A stretch of DNA of 51,417 bases from assembly GCF_000485595.1 (NCBI RefSeq), contig NW_014577066.1, positions 1 through 51,417 on the forward strand, in the 5' to 3' direction. The translations under genes were made by a program, and so were the position numbers. Source of the stretch: Priapulus caudatus (taxonomy: Eukaryota; Priapulida; Priapulimorpha; Priapulimorphida; Priapulidae). Positions 32,575 to 44,222 of this stretch are shown one piece after another. The notes beneath the pieces were generated by a model. The model was not told the DNA's origin. It did not search any database and saw nothing but the letters and a program-made list of their open reading frames with translations. Position 1 is the stretch's first letter. Every line of letters begins with the position of its first letter.

Positions 32575-33493
32575 TTCTATGGTCCAGTGATTGATTTTGA
32601 GTTGTTCTTGTAATTGTGTACAAACTTCGTGCAGCAGGTGGCAGCACCATGTAATGGACTGGAATCCAGTGAATATGTATTACAAAGCATTTTACACAAT
32701 CGTGCTTTCTCATATGAAAAGAATGTGTAATTCTGACGGCTAGCAGAATAGTCAGCTAGTAAAATACATGTACTGTAAAATTTTAAAAATCTGATTCGTT
32801 TTATTATCTATATATATATGGAATGTAAATGAGTAAGAGATGTATTCTGGAAAAAAACTAAACATGTTACTGCAACAATGTAACATGGCAGCATGCAACA
32901 GTTTTTGAGGTGAACGGAACACTAACATTCAAATTAGAGTTACAGACTGTTTTATGATGGTAGCCAGATTAGTAAAACTGTGCAGTGTGCCATTGCAAAG
33001 GGTTTTGAAATCTTGACAGTCTAAATGGGTGTCTGTTGCAGCACGTAACTTTTGCAGAAATTATATATGCATTAGTTGTAAACCTCAAATTGACCGAATT
33101 AGTTGTATGTAAATATGGGACATTGGCATGAAATTCAATATTAATGGTTAGTCCAACTAGCAGATCTGAAAATATGATTTAGTTCTTCCTTGTGCGCACT
33201 TGTCCTTGCAATTTAATTTCGTGCATGTTTACACCCTGAGTGAATTTGAATTAATATATGTACAAACTACATACGTGGCTGGCTTGTTTCAAGGCAGGGG
33301 AAAAAATACACGGGAGCAACGAGCGATTTCGCTCTGGTAAGCTCTAAAATCGCTCTGGTAAGAACAATAACGGGAGCGATCGTCCGAGAGAAAATCGCTC
33401 CCCTGGGCTGATAAATTGAAATATACACAAGTACGAGTTAGTACGTACATACAGCGAGCGCTACATCTATACCGTGCATGCAGCAGAGGCTTA

Positions 33494-34384
33494 AGCTGGG
33501 TTTGCACTGATGATTATATGCAGTCACGTTGGCGTTTTTCTTCTTTCTACCAACCTCTATATAATATATTCAAAGCTCTTACGTTATCGACCGCGAGGCG
33601 GCAAACGTTTCAACATTTGACCCGTAGCGTGCGCGCGGGACGACGCGGATACGCATTTTTGCATGTATTACATACCGCCAGCGTGGCGCCTAAAGCAAAA
33701 ACGTGCTCTCCCCCTAGGGTGGAGGGACATACCCCTGCAGGGTTCTCCCCAGGATGAAATTCAAACAGGGGGAGGGGAGAGGAGGGGGAAGGGGGGGGGA
33801 ACTAGGGGGGTCCGGGGGGCGTGTTTTTTTACTGTACCACTAATTAATGCGTAAAATCGTCACCACACCACAGAGGGTATTTGGGGTTCTTGTATATATA
33901 AGATAGCCGAGTCGGTGTACAGTTATTGTTGGGTGTGGGACGTGTTGACTGTTTGCACTTGTGTATTGTGTGCAGTGCATGCGTGGGTAAAAATACACGC
34001 GCCGGGTGTCCTGGTCGGGTGTCCTGGTCGAATGAGAATTCTTGACGATCGATTCCCGCGCTGGCAAACTTTTATTGTGGTGGAATTTAAACGGGGCGCA
34101 AGGATTGAAACAGGGGGGAGTTTTCCCAAACGGGGCGCGCGCGCCCCGTTTGCGCAACGTAGGGAGAACCCTGCCCTGATTGCTGTTGTCTGATTGGCCA
34201 CTTGGCAAAAAAATGTCCAACTCGCCCGCTTCGAGTTGGGGAAATTAGAACATGTTCTAATCTTCCGACTCGCTGCTATCAATCAGTTGGACGTGCGACT
34301 TTTGCGTTTACACTGGCGATTGTCAGTTGCCAAACTGCCAAGTTCGTACAATTTGGCAACTCAAAATCGTCAGTAAACCCAGCT
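33494..34384. mobile_element. TA-flanked MITE, AGCTGGGTTT ends, middle layer
   Basis: ta|agctgggtttgcactgatga at the left and tcgtcagtaaacccagct|ta at the right. TA flanks both sides (33492-33493 and 34385-34386). It interrupts the CAGGG hAT-like element and is itself interrupted at 33738-34173. Confidence 0.7.
33738..34173. mobile_element. Innermost MITE, CAGGGTTCTCCC ends
   Basis: CAGGGTTCTCCC at the left and GGGAGAACCCTG at the right are exact inverted repeats. Interior blocks (gaaattcaaacaggggg and aggattgaaacaggggggag) are related. It has G-rich tracts and a GCGCGC palindrome (about 34133-34150). No clean target duplication is seen; ccctg is adjacent on both sides. Confidence 0.7.
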
Positions 34385-35285
34385 TATGTATCCGCTGCAG
34401 CTGGCGCTGGCTAGATCAACCCGCTGACGCATAATAAAATACAATTGATAATAAAAGTTATACAACAGAGTGTATAACTAGAAACTGTTGACACTTTCAT
34501 TCATATTTAAATTTAACTTGACAATAATACCAGCTGAATCCAGCTCTCGCCTTGTATTAATCTGCAATGATGTGGTTACAATTGCATTCATACATTGTCT
34601 GTTGAAACTATGAATGATAATCAATGATAAACTATGCAGACAGATGTGATGTGATGTCACAGACTCACAGGCACACATCTCTGTGAGACTGTGACAAATC
34701 AACCGTGTACTTTCTTATTTTGAGACTGAAAAAAGTAACAAACAACTACACAGTGGTATTTTTATATATAAAAACATTAATTTGTATTTAAACGAAAAGA
34801 TAAAGTGGTTCATTCTGTATGTTTATTACAGAGTAACAAAACAATAAGCAATCTAGAAGTAGTGACTAGTGAAGCATGTGTACATGTAGAGAGAGAAGAG
34901 TGAGAAGGGGAGTGGCAGACAGAATGGTAGTATGGTACTATGATAGAACTTAGAAGATGGGAGAGGTCAGAGGTGTCGGAGCCTCGGAGGCGGCATTGTG
35001 AATGCGTATGGATTCACAGGATGTTTGGATCATGAGGTACAAGTGTGATTAGTGATATGTAGTAATGTAAATATAATTATAATAGGTAAATGTATTAACA
35101 GAAAATTTGACACACTCATGGAATTAATAATACATACAATTTACATTGATGTCCCCATCCCCACAAATAAAATAAGAGTACATTATATTACATATTTTTC
35201 GAAAATTTGAAACTGAAAATGGCTCTGGTAAATTTTTGACAAGTCAGAAAAATGGCTCTGGTGGAAAAAAAACCCTGTTTCAAGA

Positions 35286-36172
35286 TGTAGGTAAACTGTA
35301 AGGAGCAGGAAGCGAGACGAGCAAAAATTCTTATTCATGATACTTTGGCCCCACCAGTTGTGTAGGATGTACGAAATTTACAATATTTATTAGAAAATCC
35401 CATAGGTTGAATATGGCAGTCAGTTTTTAATGAAAGCATTGATAGCTACTAGGAACAGTTTTATGTGTGTATTGGTAAATCAGAGTTACAGCCTCGGTCT
35501 GTGTTAGACAATTCCAGTGGTCAGGTTGACAGAATTTTTTAGTGTGAAAATATAAATATATTTACGACGACCGAAGACACTTCTAAGATGGTTAGGCAAA
35601 AGTCACATGTATTCTATATATATATCCTCAGGAGTAGATAATAGGGAAGGAGTGTGACTTCAATAAACAAGGGAAATTCGTCATTTACTAGCCTTATAAT
35701 TCCTACGAATTACTACGCGTAACTTATCCAACTTGAGCTCAAATCGTACACAGTACCTTCGCCTAGCATCGTGCGAAATCGTTTCCTCGTATACACCCGC
35801 AATCCGGAGATACAGACTAAAACGTACGACACGATTTTTCATTCTGTTGCCAGCAAACTCGATGCGTTCGGAGCCTAACTTGAAACAAAAGGCAGCTACT
35901 AACGCTCGGCGATGCGGTGTGCCTGATATCGTCCATCTCCTATAAAGCTGAATTCCTATGTAAATTGGGAAGTCTACACTGTCTTGATTCTTTACCATAT
36001 GATGATATTAGTAATGGGCATTATATGGCCACCTATACTTAGGCATACATCCTTCTCGCTATATAAATATAATTTAGTGTGAATATTTAATTGAATTTGG
36101 ACGTGTGATTATGAGTTTTCGTTGCTAGAATAACATATAAATAAATGTATTTATTTAATGTGCATTGCATAT
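35286..36172. other. Non-coding stretch, one unassigned ORF
   Basis: A 105-codon minus-strand ORF (35998-35681) is rich in R and K. It matches no family known to me and lacks splice or start context that would support it. The remainder is AT-rich. Confidence 0.3.
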
Positions 36173-36768
36173 TTATTAGCTCATCTGACATAGTCAGATG
36201 CAGCTTGTAGAATCGCATGAGCGTTCGTCCGTGCGTCCGTGAGTCAACAGTTGGGCACAAATCTTAACCGCTCGACGTACGGTCACGATATTCGGGATGT
36301 GTGGGGATAATCCGAAAACGAGTTGGGATGTTGAAGCTGGGGGTCAAAGGTCAAAGGTCAAGTGGTGTAAAAGAAGGGGGAACATCCCCTCCTTAACTTA
36401 AGGTATAGGGAGGAAATGCAGAATTGTGGCACAAATCTAAACGGCTCCACCTAGGCTCGTGATAGTCGGTGTATAGCATCATGGTAGGGAAAGCCATCAC
36501 TGCCGAAATTGGAGGTCACAGGTCAAAGGTCAATGGGGAACAGGGCAGATTTTAGACATTTTCTGAGGACATGGTCTGACGGAGCGATTGAAAAACTTTC
36601 TTGTTTCAGCGGTGACCTACCATTTTTATGGCTTTATTGAAAGGACCATGAAATGTACTTTCCAAAGAGTAAGTGTCGGATAACATTTTGACCCTCAAGA
36701 GGAGGGTTAAACATTGATTTGTTGACAGTTAACAAAGGACTGAACTGCTTTTGCTATTATTAGAGCTC
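36173..36768. repeat. Dispersed repeat with AGCTCATCTGAC hairpin and AGGTCA repeats
   Basis: It starts tattagctcatctgacatag with a short hairpin (catctgac/gtcagatg), then cgtccgtgcgtccgtgag, and ends near a tattattagagctcat variant of its start. It contains three DR1-type AGGTCA repeats: 36348-36360, 36513-36525 and 36520-36532. The architecture resembles repeats I recall from other marine invertebrates, but the class cannot be assigned. No ORF. Confidence 0.5.
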
Positions 36769-37739
36769 ATACCTGTGTGAATGTGAGGCTACAGTTGCAC
36801 AGTTGAATTGCAAAGGCAAATGTTTGTTGAACAAGGTTTACTCTCCTTAAATCATATTATTTTCTAAAACAGTGTCTATAGCACCCTGAAGGCTGAATCA
36901 GTGAATGCTCGCGTGGGTAGGCAAAAGCACGGGGCAGCCCATGGCTGGCACGCTTCTAATCATAATTGTTGCCTGCCAACCTGCAATGCACATGTGTCTG
37001 CAATGCATAGAGATTAGGTGGGTGCGAAAGTGTAGCTGATATATTTGTTCGAATTGGCTACGAAAGTCGAACAAGAATAAAGAATACTTATGTATAAGAC
37101 GTCTTGCTATGCACAAATGAATTTATCAGCAGAACACCAGACACCAGATGAGCCCTGTCGCACTGCGGCACTTGTCTTTGTTCAGATTATTACCAGTTTT
37201 CAGAAACGAAGTAGATTGAATATTCGCTCGTGAGATACGTGACCTGATTTATTTCATTCACATTTAAAATGATGTAAATACAGTGCTCATTAATGTGATG
37301 TTTCTAGCCAATAGACTGTCACGTATTGATTGCAACTACGTAAATGTTGCTGCATATTCATGTATGTATATTGAAAGAGCTAAAAGGTATTGGGACAGTT
37401 TGCGTACACAGGGTCAAACAACAGCATATTTTTTACGTTTCGCCACTATTTGCATATAGTAACTGCTGGCGTGTTTGTTAAGCGAGATGACAGTGTGCCT
37501 GCCCTATAGTGCATTGTTATCAAGGATTTCTGTGGAGGAGCATGAACTAGAGTTGTGAACCTGCGTCCATCGATTGTTTGACATCGATTTAATTATCTTC
37601 CCCTGGTGCCGCGTACCTTCATTATCCGACTCTCGCAGCATTCATGGCATCATTGCGAGAACATTTAACGAACGAGTCGGCAGTTTCCTACTTGTATACG
37701 TGTCATGTGTAATATCATAACGTCATTGTGCTACACATG

Positions 37740-37930
37740 CATGCGTGTGTGCGTGTGTCTGCCTTGCCTGTCTGTCCACCTGCTCATCTGCCTATGTGCT
37801 TGTGATAATGTGCACGCGTGCATGTGTTTGCGTGCATGAATGCGTGCCTGCCTCGTATGTGTGCCTGCTCGCGCACTTATGTGCGTGCATGCCAACGTGT
37901 GCTTGCACGAGGTTCTGTGGGTCCGTACAT
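37740..37930 (+). repeat. Degenerate (TGTGCGTGCC)-type microsatellite region
   Basis: Runs of tgcgtgtgtgcg, gcctgcctg and tgcgtgcatgc. ORFs on both strands are low-complexity Cys/Val or His/Thr translations. It ends at the transposon at 37934. Confidence 0.6.
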
Positions 37931-37933
37931 GTG

Positions 37934-38431
37934 CAGTGCCAGGTTTTTTTTGGGTTGTCCGGAAGACAACCAAGAGAGTAGCATATGGTTGTCCCTCAAG
38001 AGTTTTGGTTGTCCGGATATTATTTAAACATGTGTTGCATGCGCTCTGCTCACGTGATGCTCAGGGCTGTAAAGCAAAAGGCCTAATCATGTACATTTTG
38101 TACGTATTGCAGTGACAGCAGACATGGCCATTCGCATTGTTTCACTCATTATATGAAGAGAATAAAATATTGGTAATGTGGTAAATGATGCTGGGATCAA
38201 TGACGTATAATAATAGTAATTAAAAGTTGCATGAAATTTATTTCATAACATTTACATTAACACTGTGTCAAGTCACAGATGAGCTCAAATTGAAAATTAA
38301 CAAATTAAAAAAAAAAAATTCAAAATTAATTTAGAGGTTGGACACCGGACAACCACGGAAGCAATTTGTAGTTGCCTGAGAGAAAATCCAGTTGTCACGG
38401 ACGACCGGACGACTGTTAAAATTGAGCACTG
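37934..38431. mobile_element. Short relative of the 3578 transposon, 5-bp duplication ATGTG
   Basis: CAGTGCCAGG at the left and TTGAGCACTG at the right, flanked by exact ATGTG on both sides (37929-37933 and 38432-38436). Subterminal ggttgtccggaagacaacc and accggacaaccacgg motifs match those of the element at 3578. At 498 bp it is much shorter than its 1680-bp relative and has no coding capacity. Confidence 0.8.
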
Positions 38432-38436
38432 ATGTG

Positions 38437-40845
38437 TATCTGCCAATGTACTCATGTATTAGCCTGCATGTGTGCATTTAAAGGGCAACGTGTATGTAGC
38501 ATTGTACCTGCTGATGTACTTGCATACTTGGCTGTGTGCGTGCATCCGAAGGTGTACTTGCTAATGCACTAACGTGCAGGCGTACACGCATCCAAGGATG
38601 CATGTGTACGTGGTACGTGTCATGCTAGGGTGTGTGTGTGTGCCTGGTTATACCGTCTCTCTTGTATGCTGTGTAGGCTGAGTGTGACTTGGGCAAGTGC
38701 ATGCATCGAACGGATGCACTACCTTACCACATCCCACGATGGTGTGGCCGTTCAAAGACCTCACTCATGCATTAGTGACTTACGGGTAGAAATCGGACGT
38801 AAACCAGAACGTGTGCTCTCAATGTTTTTCTGACGCTGCATGTCCCACAACCGATGGCCCTTTCGAACATTAGGAGTTCCTGAAGCGTGCTATGTAATCA
38901 CTTCATAATAACTCCTAACTGAACCCCTCACGCCCACTTGTTAGATGTATTAACACTAGATGTGTGGTAGTAAAATCGTGTGTCAGTCGAGCGACGCGAG
39001 GGGTGTGTGTGGGTGAGGGAGCCAGTAGTTGGTTAGAGCGAACCAAACGGGTGTGTAATTATTTTTGTACAAGTTAAAAGGTCTGAAAGGTCTAATCAGT
39101 GTGATAGATTTCTAGGCAGCCTGAATAATTGAGAACCGCGTGGCGCGGCAGTCGTGATTGCGCACTAAAAAGAGCGGAAGGTGGGAAAGGCGCTAGCTTG
39201 CCCGGGCAATCTGCTGTCTGTCGTCGTTGCTGCAGCGTGCGCGATGCGGTGCGCCACCTTGTTGGCTCATGTTTGTCCAGCTGAATGTCGGCTCCTTTGG
39301 AAACTCTGGGTGGCTGCCTGTTACTCGAAAATCTGTCAATATAGTCGCGATCGCTCTGCAAGTTTTTTGGGGGACCTGTAGGTCTGTCGCGAAATCTCCG
39401 CCTTTGATAACCTGTAGCGACAACGACAACGACCGAGAGTTGATTTTAGGTTGATCACAATAGGTCCAACCCAATTATAAACATGCTGTGCTGCATCTTG
39501 TAGTTGTCGTTACTGTGTTAACATTTTGCTAACTACCCTCTAAAGAGGAAAGGTCTCCTGAAGCCTCTGATACGAGTGTGGGTGCTGGCACAAGTAGCAT
39601 ACCTGTCAGCATTTAAAAGCCTGGGGAGTTTTGTTTGTGCTCTTATTAGTCCTAAGTACTGTTCTTCTTGGTAGATTACAGTATTAACATATATCCTGTA
39701 GGTGGGGGGGGAGGGGTTCTATGGTTAGGTCGAATATATAAGTTTCCTGTACTTAAGAGTGAATATTTACAATGTTTAAAGAAAACCCAAATTTGATTTG
39801 TTAAAACTTAATCATGTCAAAGAAGGTTCAAATCATATTTTATACAGGCATTACATGGTTAAAGTTAAAAAAAATCTTATTAAATAGTGTAATTGTGGTC
39901 GATTTTGTGTTTTGGTGCTTGTTTTCACAATCGCGATCCTGGCATCGTGACATCGGATCAAAATTATGTGATTATACATTGTATAAATTACAATTAAATA
40001 ATAAAAAAAGTTGATGCCAGGTGCGACGGAGTGACGTGGTGATAGCTCGTCAACGAAATACCAATACGCTTTTGATGATCCACGCCATTGTAAGCTTCCC
40101 TGCCATGTTATGTGCATATAACGACGTTTAAACTCGAATGGAAACCGAAAAGATACGCGCCGCTGATCGATGTTGCTGTGTGAGGGGGTGGTGGCGGTTA
40201 TCTGCTCGTAGAGATGTAGCGATCTGCTACTGCTACTGCTGCTGCTGCTGCACTCGAACAGGCACGATGCCTGGCAACGTGCCACTAATGGAAATTGAAC
40301 ACGTATGCGCGTGCTATGCCTCACAATTTCACCTATGAGAGCACTGGAAGGTAGACGTGTTGCGTTTTTTCCCACCGCGTGCGAATCCGATTCAGCGAGC
40401 GATTAAATTTCATCACCGCGAGATATCAGCTATCGCCGTAAATTCGCTTCACTTTCAGGAAGTCGACACGTTCTCGGAAACTCGGCGTAATAGTTTTCGG
40501 TTTATCTGGAATTGTGTTTCCGTAATATATTCAATGAATTATAAGTTGTCACGGTCGTAAAAGATTTACGCAGTGTGGAAAGGTGATCCCATCCACTCAC
40601 ATTTTGGCCCATTGTACGCGTACATACACGCGAGGATGCACGCTGCTGTATACCTTAATCGCCTAATTAAGGTTAATTATATAGTTAGTTGGATTAAATA
40701 ACAGATTAATTATGCTGTGGTATTCTCAAACAAGAATAATGCCATATATAGCATGTAACTTCTGTTGATGGTGGCTGCAGCATTGTAGTTCGACATGTTC
40801 CTCATTGTGTGTGACACAATGTAGAGTATTAATGCCATGTATGTA
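38437..40845. other. Non-coding stretch, nothing firm
   Basis: Patches of gtgtgcgtgc low complexity (38450-38640) and a trinucleotide ctgctgctg patch (40230-40250). The many small ORFs show no recognisable family or splice pattern. Confidence 0.4.
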
Positions 40846-40851
40846 AAGCGG

Positions 40852-41124
40852 GCAGCACACTTCACCATTTTCGTTGCTCGTACAGACAATTTTCGTGGTC
40901 GCCACAAAAATGCCCAAGTGTGCGGGGGCCGGCAACGACCACTCACCACGGAAATTTAGTGGTGACCACGAGTTGCCGAGAATCAAACCAGTTTGATTTC
41001 TCACCACAAAAATTGCTCGTGGTGGCAACTTGTGGTGAAGTGTGCTGTGACGCGGCTACGGTCACAAACATTGCTGACCACGAAAATTGCCTGTACGAGC
41101 AACGAAAATGGTGAAGTGTGCTGC
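40852..41124. mobile_element. Short inverted-repeat MITE, GCAGCACACTTCACC ends
   Basis: gcagcacacttcaccatttt and cgttgctcgtaca at the left are inverted at the right (tgtacgagcaacg and aaaatggtgaagtgtgctgc). Beyond this core the flanks read taaagcgg and, inverted, ttaagcta, so the true ends may be a few bases further out. The interior has repeated gaccacgaaaatt/accacaaaaattg motifs. Confidence 0.75.
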
Positions 41125-42960
41125 TAGCTTAATAAGCACTGAAGCGAGATCTAGTCTCAGGTGTTGGATTGCATTAGGTGTTAGGTTCAAATTTCAGCAT
41201 TGGCAATGGAGCCAGATTAGTTGGTGCCCAGATAAGCGAAATCTCGAGCAAGATATTGAAATTAATACGCCCGCTAGCGGTATTAAATTAATTAATTTCC
41301 TATAATAGCGCTATCTGTCAGTATTTCACACCTGGTGTTGTGCTGAGGAAAGAGTGGGCGTGCCTAAGTTTGACTTACATTGCTTAGCTCTTGAGTAGGT
41401 GGTGACGCGTTCCTACTTAAATGGTGAGTAGTGCTTTAATTGTCATCAAGCCCTAATGCTTCCAAATTGTGCGGAAAAAAAATTGTCAAAACAGATGTCT
41501 ATTAATTGACCCCTTAAGTTAAAATAATGAAATTCCTACATTACCTTACATTTTATAATCGTGACCTGTAAACATTAAAATAGTATTGTTTTATTTAGAA
41601 CCCATCAGATGCATACGAAAGCACTCGTGCGGGAATCAACCTATAAGTAGAAAGGCCACAATTAAGTGTACTGCTGGTACATGGCTAAGCAGAAATGACT
41701 GTGAAGTTAATTTGGCTACTAGTATTCGTGTAACGGTATGCTGCCGGAACGTAATACTTCTCGTAAAAGTTCGCAAGCAGTTACAATTGCCGTTTATTGT
41801 ATGTTTCTGGATAGTTATCCAGAATCATCACAATGAACAAGCGCATTTTCTTGTAGTTTGGCTTGTTTATGTGTTAGTGCTAATTCCGATTGTCTAAGCA
41901 GGTTGTAAGGGAAAAGTGTCACCAATTAGGCATATGTAGCCAGTAGGTAAAAGTGTGTACCCTGTTCTTGAGAATTGTGGTTTCTGAGTGCAGTGTTTTA
42001 TCCGTTTTTTGAAAATTTGGTGGTTTAACTTCTCACCATTTAAAGCGATTATTGCGAGAATTTTCCAGTGTTTTCCCCACTTTCATGATACCTACCGTTA
42101 TTGCTCGAGTAACAGCAATTGTTTAGAATAACAATAAAATGTCTTAGAACCTTCGAACCACCGAATACTGCCAGTTTCGAACTTATCGTTTTTGTAAACA
42201 TTCGTTTTCTGTCATCTTGAACTAACAGGAAGTATGCATTAGCTTGTGGCGCCACCGCTTATCTGCCATACCCACAGTGAAGGCACGCACTTGTTTTCAA
42301 TTCATCACCGACACAAATACAAGATTACCAATTCTGCCATTAGGCATTGTCGCAACATGATAAAATGCATTGCTGTTACGATGTGTTCATATCTAATTTT
42401 CTATGCTATAACTGCAGAAAATCGTAGTATTTTTAATGTTGGTGTAATCAGTGATATTTTCGCTGTCAGGTGAGACTATATTCAGCTATATTTAGTTTTT
42501 CTGAGCAAAAATCTCGCAATAGTCAGTTTAAGTGAAAGCACTGTTGTTCTAATGTGCAATGAAATCGTACTTCATCTTGCCTCGTTGCTTGGTTGCTATG
42601 GTACCCCCTGAACAGTCTAGGCTTTCCTGTATTTGGCCACCAAACTTCCCCATTTTCGTATATTGCCGTTGCAGAACTTAGGAGCGAATACATACGGAAA
42701 TTTTGCGATATAAGTTCCTGCATGGACAGCTTTTCTCTCGGGCCTTGGAAATTAAGCCCCACGGGCTTGGTCCCAGTTAGATGGTGTTATTCTAGTAGGT
42801 AGAGGGTGTTCCCTGCAGCTCAACGGACTCGTAACCTGTATTGGTTTCCTAGTCGGAGTGGTTGGACTATCTGAGAGCAGCTGCCTCAGTGGCGCAGCGC
42901 GACTATTAAGGAAATGAAGTGGATGTACGTACACGACAAAACCGTATTAAACTTGACAGT
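41125..42960. other. AT-rich stretch without supported genes
   Basis: No exon could be supported. A 41586-41700 segment encodes a Cys-rich peptide reminiscent of a Sushi-domain end but is unconvincing. A locally GC-rich patch is near 42720-42910. Confidence 0.35.
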
Positions 42961-42965
42961 GTTAC

Positions 42966-44222
42966 AAACTAGGACGCGCTAGCAGCCCTAGCGTGCATTA
43001 CATTGTACGTAGCGCGTACGTACTAGAACGCGCTAGCGGTCCTAGCATGCATTACATTGTACGTAGCGCGTACGTACTAGAACGCGCTAGCGGCCCTAGC
43101 GTGCATTACATTGTACGTAGCGCCTACGTACTAGAACACGCTAGCGGCCCTAGCGTGCATTACATTGTACGTAGCGCGTACGTACTAGAACGCACTAGCG
43201 GCCCTAGCGTGCATTACATTGTACGTAACGCGTACGTACTAGAACACGCTAGAGGCCCTAGCGTGCATTACATTGTACATAGTGCGTACGTACTAGAACG
43301 CACTAGCGGCCCTAGCGTGCATTACATTGTACGAAGCGCGTACGTACTAGAACGCACTAGCGGCCCTAGCGTGCATTACAATTTACATTGTACATAGCGC
43401 GTACGTACTAGAACGCGCTAGCGGCCCTAGCGTGCATTACATTGTATTATATAGCGTGTACGTACTAGAACGCGCTAGCGGCCCTAGCATGCATTACATT
43501 GTACGTAGCGCGTACGTACTAGAACACGCTAGCGGCTCTAGCGTGCATTACATTGTACGTAGCGCGTACGTACTAGAACACGCTAGCGGCCCTAGCGTGC
43601 ATTACATTGTACGTAGCGCGTACGCACTAGAACACGCTAGCGGCCCTATAGCGTGCATTACATTGTACGTAGCGCGTACGTACTAGAACACGCTAGCGGC
43701 CCTAGCGTGCATTACATTGTACGTAGCGCGTACGCACTAGAACACGCTAGCGGCCCTAGCGTGCATTACATTGTACGTAGCGCGTACGTACTAGACCACG
43801 CTAGCGGCCCTAGCGTGCATTACATTGTACGTAGCGCGTACGTACTAGAACACGCTAGCGGCCCTAGCGTGCATTACATTGTACGTAGCGCGTACGTACT
43901 AGAACGCGCTAGCGGTCCTAGCATGCGTTACATTGTACGTAGCGCATACGTACTAGAACACGCTAGCGGCCCTAGCGTGCATTACATTGTACGTAGCGCA
44001 TACGTACTAGAACGCGCTAGCGGTCCTAGCATGCATTACATTGTACGTAGCGCGTACGCACTAGAACACGCTAGCAGCCCTAGCATGCATTACATTGTAC
44101 GTAGCGCGTACGTACTAGAACACGCTAGCGGCCTTAGCGTGCATTACATTGTACGTAGCGCGTACGTACTAGAACACGCTAGCGGCCCTAGCGTGCATTA
44201 CATTGTACGTAGCGCGTACGCA
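42966..44222 (+). repeat. 54-bp satellite, about 23 copies, open in one frame
   Basis: Each unit contains cgctagcggccctagcgtgc, then attacattgtacgtagcgcg, then tacgtactagaaca. Because 54 is divisible by three, the array stays open in one + frame except near 43375-43450 and 43650, encoding 18-residue repeats (HYIVRSAYVLEHASGPSV). Each unit has two potential hairpins, CGCTAG-CGGCC-CTAGCG and GTACGTA-GCGCG-TACGTAC. Copies differ mainly by C/T and G/A changes at CpG sites. No promoter or splice evidence suggests it is translated. Confidence 0.9.

Larger units (their letters stand above)
33295..35277. mobile_element. hAT-like element, CAGGG ends, outer layer of a nest
   Basis: CAGGGGAAAAAA at the left and AAAAAAAACCCTG at the right, flanked by tttcaagg and tttcaaga (8-bp target duplication, one mismatch). 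The subterminal motif atcgctctggtaag recurs near both ends (33330-33360 and 35218-35262, as atggctctggta). Two further elements are nested inside. No transposase is seen. Confidence 0.75.

Noticed and set aside
35681-35998. 105-codon basic ORF on the minus strand
   Set aside because: No recognisable family, no splice context and surrounded by AT-rich repeat-derived sequence.
41586-41710. Cys-rich peptide (KCTAGTWLSRNDCE) resembling the end of a Sushi domain
   Set aside because: Only one partial match to the C-G-W-C pattern, no paired upstream half and a poor donor; likely chance.
42966-44222. CRISPR-like array
   Set aside because: Units are contiguous with no unique spacers, and the context is eukaryotic; it is a satellite.
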